Of a stretch of DNA of 64,000 nt, positions 59,233 to 64,000 are shown piece after piece (position 1 is the stretch's first letter; every line of letters begins with the position of its first letter). The stretch is from Whalleya microplaca (Eukaryota; Ascomycota; Sordariomycetes; Xylariales; Xylariaceae), in NCBI GenBank assembly GCA_022497155.1, contig MU385710.1:1860001-1924000 (forward strand), written 5' to 3'. Position numbers and translations under genes: made by a program. The notes below the pieces were generated by a model that was not told the DNA's origin, did not search any database, and saw only the letters and a program-made list of their open reading frames with translations.

Positions 59233-61473
59233 TCAACGACGAGCCTGGGCCTTCTTTTTCCTCACCATCCTCTTTCTCCCAATGATCTTCTGTTGTAAAG
59301 TATCCCGTGCTGAATCTTGTCGGCTTCCCCCAGCCTTTGGAACCTCTGGTGTAGCTTTGCCTTTATGTTTTGGGTGGTTCCCTTTCGACACTGAATAGTC
59401 CTTGCCCCTCAGTGACCCAGGCCTTCCTCCGCTGGCAGTGTCTGCCGTCTGGTTCGTTTCGTCATCATTAGCATGACGCTGGCGTCCTTTGCCCTGGAGT
59501 TCCTTCCGCCTTGCTACGACCTGCGCATTCTCGATAGCAAACTCGACGATCAGTCGATGGGTCTTTCCAGTCGCATTCTTCAACGCATGGCCATTCAACC
59601 ATCGCAGTCCCATGAGCGCCCACCTGTGGGACGAATACTCGATGAAACCATAGCCTCGGCTCCTACCAGCGCCATCTGCCTCAGGGACCTTAGAGCCTTC
59701 TCTATTCTCAAATACTATCTTAGTCTGCTTGACCACACCTTTGCCCTTCTCCTTGCGCCGGTGCTCAGCTTCCCGGTCTTCCTCGCCACCTCGAGCAATT
59801 TCCTCTTTGGAGAGCGGTTGTCTCCGACCTTCTTTGACATCCCGAGCAAAGCCAACGACGGCTTCGCGAGCTAGGGCCTTCAGTGCTTTCGAGTCTGTGT
59901 TGTGGGGAATATTGCGGATTGCTAGACGGGTGAGGCTGAGGTGTAAGCTTGGATTGCCCTGGATGAGCTTTTTTCGTTGGGCAGCACTCTGATCCCGTAT
60001 CTTGACCTCCGAGGGCGCGAGCATGCTGTATAATGACGAGTCTTTCGATATAGTGCCTTCGGAAAGTAAGTACAGTCGCCGCTTGTCTTTATCCTTGCCC
60101 TGCCGTGCAGCAACACCAGTCTCCGTGAGGCGGTTGGCTTCGTCTTTGCTGACAGCTTGCGACACCTGAAGGATGCGACCATCAATAGTGTACTTGCCTT
60201 GCTCATCAGCCATCTCATCTTGTAGGATGGACCTTTTATTTGCAACCACGGACGGCTGGGGGCGGGGGGCTCCTTTCAGGCAGGCCTTCGACTCGTCCTC
60301 GCTAGCAAAACAGACGAATCCGGTGCCGGCTGGCCGATCTGTAGCCCGGTCGACTACTACGCGCGCATACCTTATGCGTCCAAATTGCTCGAAATGAGAT
60401 TTGAGCTCGTCATCTGTGGTCGTGAATGGTAAGTTGCGTATGAAAACCGTAGATTTGTTATCCGTCGTAAGAGGCTTCCTGGAGGAGACAGGTTCATTTC
60501 CAGGCACAGAAGCGTCTCCATCTAACCTAGCATTATCCGGGTCCTCCACGTCGCTACCATCCTCATCTTCGAGGTTTCCCATATGATTTTTGAGAAAATT
60601 TTTCACGTCTTCATCTTCTTCATCATCTTCATCTCCATCCTGTTCTTTATCCTCCACAATGGCTTCGCTCGGACTATTGTCGTTGTCATGATCCGGCACT
60701 TCATCGGTATCGATAGGCTTGGCCTTTTTGGATTTAACATCAGTAGAATCTCCATCTGCCTGCTGCTGTGCCCATGTTTGTTTATCAACAGCCCAATCAA
60801 CAGCAAGAGTTCTGCCATCGACTATCTTCCCGTTAAGAGCATCCATAGCATGCTGGGCATTCTTTCGGCCACGAACGGTGACGAAACCGAATCCAGAGAG
60901 TTTCCCCTTGGACTGTGGAAGGTCTGCATATTTGATTTTGCCGAAGCTTCGGAACAGAGCTTCTAGTTGGTCCGACGTCTTGATGCTCCAAGGCAGATTC
61001 CGCACGATGAGCTTAGGAGCTTTTCGGGCCTCGTCCAAGATTGCTTGTCTCTCGGCCTTCCTAACGGCAGCGCCGGCGGAGTCAGAAGCCGATTGACGAT
61101 GTCGAGGCTCTGCTACCTCTAGGACCAGAGGCCGGCCATCTAGCTTTTGCTTGTTTAGCTTGCCCTTGGCCTCCCTAGCGTCATCGGCATCGGTGAAAGT
61201 AACAAAGCCATAGCCGCGAGACGACTTGGTATGAGGGTCGAGGACAACGGTGGCATGTTTCACAGGGAAGTGCTGTGAAAAGAAGTCGGCCAAGGTCTCG
61301 GCGGTGACAGAGGGAGGCAGCGATCGTACGAAGAGAGACCTGCCCTCTTCGACACGAGCCTTCTTCGTAGGTGGCTCGACGGGGGGCTCGACGAGGGAAT
61401 CGGCCTCTTTCGAGGGCGTACTGGAGTCCACTGGCTGTGCCCTGGACCTCTTCAGGTGACTACTTTTACCCAT
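59233..61473 (-). CDS. NOP4: Nucleolar RNA-binding protein NOP4 (RBM28-like), four RRMs
   Basis: Single exon, 746 aa from MGKSSHLKRSR; the frame is open slightly further upstream but has no ATG there. RRM1 about residues 46-122 (SLFVRSLPPSV; RGYGFVTF). RRM2 about 147-225 (KLIVRNLPWSI; SGFGFVTV). RRM3 about 335-445 (STVFIRNLPF; GTGFVCF), split by an insert as in the family. RRM4 about 520-660 (RLAIRNIPHNT; SRGYGFIEY), also with a long insert. An acidic Asp/Glu stretch (EDKEQDGDEDDEEDEDVKNF) lies between RRM2 and RRM3. The C-terminus is Lys/Arg-rich (GRKRMVRKKKAQARR), a nucleolar-type signal. Yeast Nop4 is needed for 27S pre-rRNA processing and 60S subunit assembly. Confidence 0.94.
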   Translation of the reverse strand: MGKSSHLKRSRAQPVDSSTPSKEADSLVEPPVEPPTKKARVEEGRSLFVRSLPPSVTAETLADFFSQHFPVKHATVVLDPHTKSSRGYGFVTFTDADDAREAKGKLNKQKLDGRPLVLEVAEPRHRQSASDSAGAAVRKAERQAILDEARKAPKLIVRNLPWSIKTSDQLEALFRSFGKIKYADLPQSKGKLSGFGFVTVRGRKNAQHAMDALNGKIVDGRTLAVDWAVDKQTWAQQQADGDSTDVKSKKAKPIDTDEVPDHDNDNSPSEAIVEDKEQDGDEDDEEDEDVKNFLKNHMGNLEDEDGSDVEDPDNARLDGDASVPGNEPVSSRKPLTTDNKSTVFIRNLPFTTTDDELKSHFEQFGRIRYARVVVDRATDRPAGTGFVCFASEDESKACLKGAPRPQPSVVANKRSILQDEMADEQGKYTIDGRILQVSQAVSKDEANRLTETGVAARQGKDKDKRRLYLLSEGTISKDSSLYSMLAPSEVKIRDQSAAQRKKLIQGNPSLHLSLTRLAIRNIPHNTDSKALKALAREAVVGFARDVKEGRRQPLSKEEIARGGEEDREAEHRRKEKGKGVVKQTKIVFENREGSKVPEADGAGRSRGYGFIEYSSHRWALMGLRWLNGHALKNATGKTHRLIVEFAIENAQVVARRKELQGKGRQRHANDDETNQTADTASGGRPGSLRGKDYSVSKGNHPKHKGKATPEVPKAGGSRQDSARDTLQQKIIGRKRMVRKKKAQARR

Positions 61474-62128
61474 GGTGCCGAACGCGAGCAACTATGCTCG
61501 AGTGATTTGGATACACTGGGACGAAGGTAGGTCGGGTAGGTCGAGTAGATCGTGGAGGTCAAGTAGGCGAAAGTACATAGGTTAACACTTCTTCCGCTGA
61601 AGAAGAAAAGAAAAATTAAGTGGAGCAAGATGCTGATAAGATAGGTACATCCGACTTATCTACCTAAAGGTACCTACATGTAACTGTAGATTATCAACAG
61701 AATGTGGGGCATGAGACAGAACCTTACCGTACCTAGCCTAAATGCAATTGGGTCAAATCTACTAGGTAGGTATGTACATTGTACATGGGTACATGTATCC
61801 TGTGGATAGGCAGGCGCGGGGTGGTTGTTGTCTGGGCAGCAGCAACTGCAACCACTCTGGTTTATTGATTTCGGCGGGCACGTCGCGGTACGGAATACAC
61901 ACACAACATTGCTAGTAGTGGGATAGCTTATTGCGGAACCCACGCGTGTCAAGCTTCAAGATCACTTCCATATACATTACATCCGTGTATGTAGTAGACA
62001 AAATCGACGCAACGCCGCAACTCACCATCTGCCTAAGGATAACTACTGCCCTTGTTCCAACCATCAAGGGCAACATATAGATTCACTCAAATATTCATCC
62101 GCACATCTTTCTTTTCTCACAACACATC
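61474..62128. promoter_or_regulatory. Divergent promoter of NOP4 and YCG1
   Basis: About 655 bp between divergent housekeeping starts. Near NOP4 there is a GGTCGGGTAGGTCGAGTAG tandem. TACCTA/GGTACC words occur at 61640-61680 and 61760-61790. A TACATGTA/GTACATGGGTACATG cluster is present near 61775. No gene. Confidence 0.5.
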
Positions 62129-64000
62129 ATGCCAAGTCGGGTCTCTGCGAGGTCGACGCGCACCTCGGCCGCTGTATCGCACAAAGCCTCCAGCGCAACC
62201 CTCAATTCGCGCCCGTCCACCACCTCGCGGGTCTCGTCGTCCAATCTCGACCTTCCCGAAGAAGCGCCCGACAGTGCGCTACGCACCCAGATATGCGCTG
62301 TCTTCCGCGACGCTCAGAAGACCACCGCCACTCACAGAAAGCTGGTCGTCAGCCTTCGCAAGATCCACGAGTCTTGCTGCTACGAGCCCACGCGTCCCAA
62401 CAAGCACGCCTCCAATGATTTTGACGAGGCCGACTTCAACAACGAGTTCTCGCGATGTGTCCTGAGGGCCATGCCTGTCAAAAAAAGCGAGGCCGTCGGG
62501 GAGAAGACCGTCCGCTTCGTCGGCCTGTTTTTGCGCCATGCCAACGAGAAGGATAACGAGCTGCTGGGAGAGAACGACGTCGATGCTAGCACCATGCCCG
62601 AGACCCCCAGCACCCGCCTAACCACTCAAGTTATGGAGGCCGTTTTGCCCTTACTCACCTCCAAGGACAAGTTTGTTAGATATAGATCCACTCAGCTGAT
62701 CTCCCACATCATCAACTCCCTCGACGCAATCGACGACGACCTGTTCCAGAAACTGCGCCACGGCCTCCTCAAGCGGATCCGCGACAAGGAGGCCATGGTC
62801 CGTTCGCAGGCCGTACTTGGTCTCGGTAGGTTGGCTGGCAATCAAGTCGAGGGCATGGTCAACTCCGACGACAGCGAGGATGATGCCGAGACTGGCCTAC
62901 TCGAGAAGCTCCTCGAGGTCTTACAGAACGACCCTAGCGCCGATGTGAGGCGCTCGCTTTTGGTGAACCTGCCTATCCTGCCCAACACACTTCCCTACCT
63001 CTTGGAACGTGCTAGAGACCAGGATCCCGCCACTCGCCGTGCCGTCTACTCTAGACTGTTACCCGCGCTTGGCGACTTTCGACATCTCTCCCTTTCGATG
63101 CGTGAGAAGTTGCTTCGCTGGGGCCTACGGGATAGGGATGAGAATGTGCGAAAGGCTGCCGGAAGGCTTTTCCGTGAACGTTGGATCGAGGACTGCGCTG
63201 GCGTCGACCAGCCCGAAGACGGCGAGAAGTCGACCGATCCCGCACCTCCGACTCTAGACGGTCTTCTTGAATTGCTAGAGCGCGTAGATGTCGTCAACTC
63301 TGGCGTGGAAAATGGCGTGGCGCTAGAGGCCATGAAGGGCTTCTGGGAAGGAAGACCGGATTACCGAGATGCTGTGGTCTTCGATGATACCTTCTGGGAG
63401 ACACTGAGCGCCGAATCCGTATTCATCGCACGAAGCTTCAACGACTTTTGTCGGGCCGAAGGTAACGGCAAATACGAGTCCCTGGTCGAAGAGAAGCTAC
63501 CCGAGGTCACCAAGTTAGCGTTCTTCCTCGAACGTTACCTCAATGTTCTCATCGAGGCTATCAGGAGGGTGAATAATCAGGATCAGGTGGACGATGAGGA
63601 GGAGGAAGATACGGTAGAGCAGGAGTTCATTGTTGAGCAGCTACTACACATCATCCTCACTCTGGACTATTCCGACGAAGTTGGCCGACGGAAGATGTTC
63701 GCTCTACTGCGACAAAGTTTGTCAATAGCAGAGCTGCCCGATGAAGTCACCAAGTTGACCATCGACGTGCTCCGCGATATTTGTGCCCCCGACACAGCCG
63801 GCGAGAAGGAGTTCTGCAGCGTCGTCCTCGAAGCCGTTGCAGATGTTCACGATACCATAGTTGACGAGTCGGCAATCGGCGACGGCGACGAAAGCTTCCA
63901 TTCGGCTCGGTCCGAAGTCAGCGGTGACAGCACTCCCACGAAGAACGGGAAACATGGCAAGGATTCCGATATGAGCGAGGAAGAGGCTCGGGAGAAAGCG
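62129..64000 (+). CDS. YCG1: Condensin subunit 3 (YCG1/CAP-G), N-terminal part
   Basis: Open without introns from the ATG at 62129 (MPSRVSARSTRTS) to the window end, 624 codons, no stop, so the gene is cut. Yeast Ycg1 is the HEAT-repeat subunit that binds DNA with kleisin Brn1 in condensin I during mitosis. After a basic Ser/Thr-rich tail, the conserved core begins: LRTQICAVFRDAQKTTATHRKLVVSLRKIHE, EFSRCVLRAMPVKKSE, VGLFLRHANE, LLTSKDKFVRYRSTQLISHII, RIRDKEAMVRSQAVLGLGRL, DPSADVRRSLLVNLPI and DQDPATRRAVYSRLLP, which are HEAT repeats of the CAP-G type. An acidic Glu/Asp loop (VDDEEEEDTVEQEF) is present near residue 493. About 400 further residues are expected beyond the window. Confidence 0.93.
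   Translation, partial: MPSRVSARSTRTSAAVSHKASSATLNSRPSTTSRVSSSNLDLPEEAPDSALRTQICAVFRDAQKTTATHRKLVVSLRKIHESCCYEPTRPNKHASNDFDEADFNNEFSRCVLRAMPVKKSEAVGEKTVRFVGLFLRHANEKDNELLGENDVDASTMPETPSTRLTTQVMEAVLPLLTSKDKFVRYRSTQLISHIINSLDAIDDDLFQKLRHGLLKRIRDKEAMVRSQAVLGLGRLAGNQVEGMVNSDDSEDDAETGLLEKLLEVLQNDPSADVRRSLLVNLPILPNTLPYLLERARDQDPATRRAVYSRLLPALGDFRHLSLSMREKLLRWGLRDRDENVRKAAGRLFRERWIEDCAGVDQPEDGEKSTDPAPPTLDGLLELLERVDVVNSGVENGVALEAMKGFWEGRPDYRDAVVFDDTFWETLSAESVFIARSFNDFCRAEGNGKYESLVEEKLPEVTKLAFFLERYLNVLIEAIRRVNNQDQVDDEEEEDTVEQEFIVEQLLHIILTLDYSDEVGRRKMFALLRQSLSIAELPDEVTKLTIDVLRDICAPDTAGEKEFCSVVLEAVADVHDTIVDESAIGDGDESFHSARSEVSGDSTPTKNGKHGKDSDMSEEEAREKA

Noticed and set aside
62052..62465. 137-codon frame overlapping YCG1
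   Set aside because: Out of frame with the condensin subunit, whose conserved HEAT sequence starts at 62129 and explains the region.

Overview
The window is nuclear DNA from a filamentous ascomycete (Pezizomycotina, most likely Sordariomycetes). The evidence is short spliceosomal introns (mostly 50-80 nt, GT...CTAAC/CTGAC...AG), single-copy fungal orthologues, RTA1 and DHA1 membrane proteins, a Ser/Thr-rich GPI-anchored wall protein, and long non-coding spacers full of TACCTA/CCTAGG-type short motifs. No species name can be given. I see no bacterial operons, CRISPR arrays, intact transposons, rRNA or recognisable tRNA genes.

Layout. 0.5-2.4 kb: RCM1/NSUN5-type rRNA m5C methyltransferase (-). 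4.1-6.3 kb: DHA1 MFS exporter (+, seven exons). 6.6-8.0 kb: divergent PDI-like protein ending in HDEL (-). 8.6-9.7 kb: RTA1-family membrane protein (-). 9.7-18.7 kb: gene-poor and AT-richer, with one intact GPI-anchored wall protein (13.1-13.9 kb, -) and two broken-looking coding remnants, one LysM-like. 18.8-22.2 kb: tRNA exportin LOS1 (+). 24.1-26.0 kb: M18 aspartyl aminopeptidase (-). 26.0-33.4 kb: about 7.4 kb with no supportable gene, full of short repeats. 33.4-38.1 kb: Mediator subunit MED15 (+). 39.4-40.2 kb: WHI5/NRM1-like G1/S repressor (+). 40.7-41.0 kb: possible small Cys-rich protein (+). 42.1-48.4 kb: LAA1/HEATR5 (-). 49.1-50.1 kb: TACO1/YebC (+). 50.4-50.7 kb: PET100 (-). 51.4-53.1 kb: SMP3 (-). 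54.3-57.3 kb: LAS21/GPI7 (-). 57.9-59.0 kb: unrecognised conserved-looking protein (+). 59.2-61.5 kb: NOP4 (-). 62.1-64.0 kb: condensin subunit YCG1/CAP-G (+), cut by the window end.

Two neighbourhoods pair related functions. SMP3 and LAS21 both modify the GPI anchor precursor and sit next to each other on the same strand. TACO1 and PET100 both serve cytochrome c oxidase biogenesis (COX1 translation and complex assembly) and are convergent neighbours. The right half is dense housekeeping sequence; the left half and 26-33 kb are accessory or spacer DNA. Exon joins were worked out by hand from splice motifs, reading phase and recall of family sequence. I found no convincing new multi-gene system. 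The most unusual items are the truncated PDI-like protein with an ER-retention end, the pervasive TACCTAGGTA-type islands, the recurrent GTTCGT-type splice donors, and two stop-free introns of length divisible by three.
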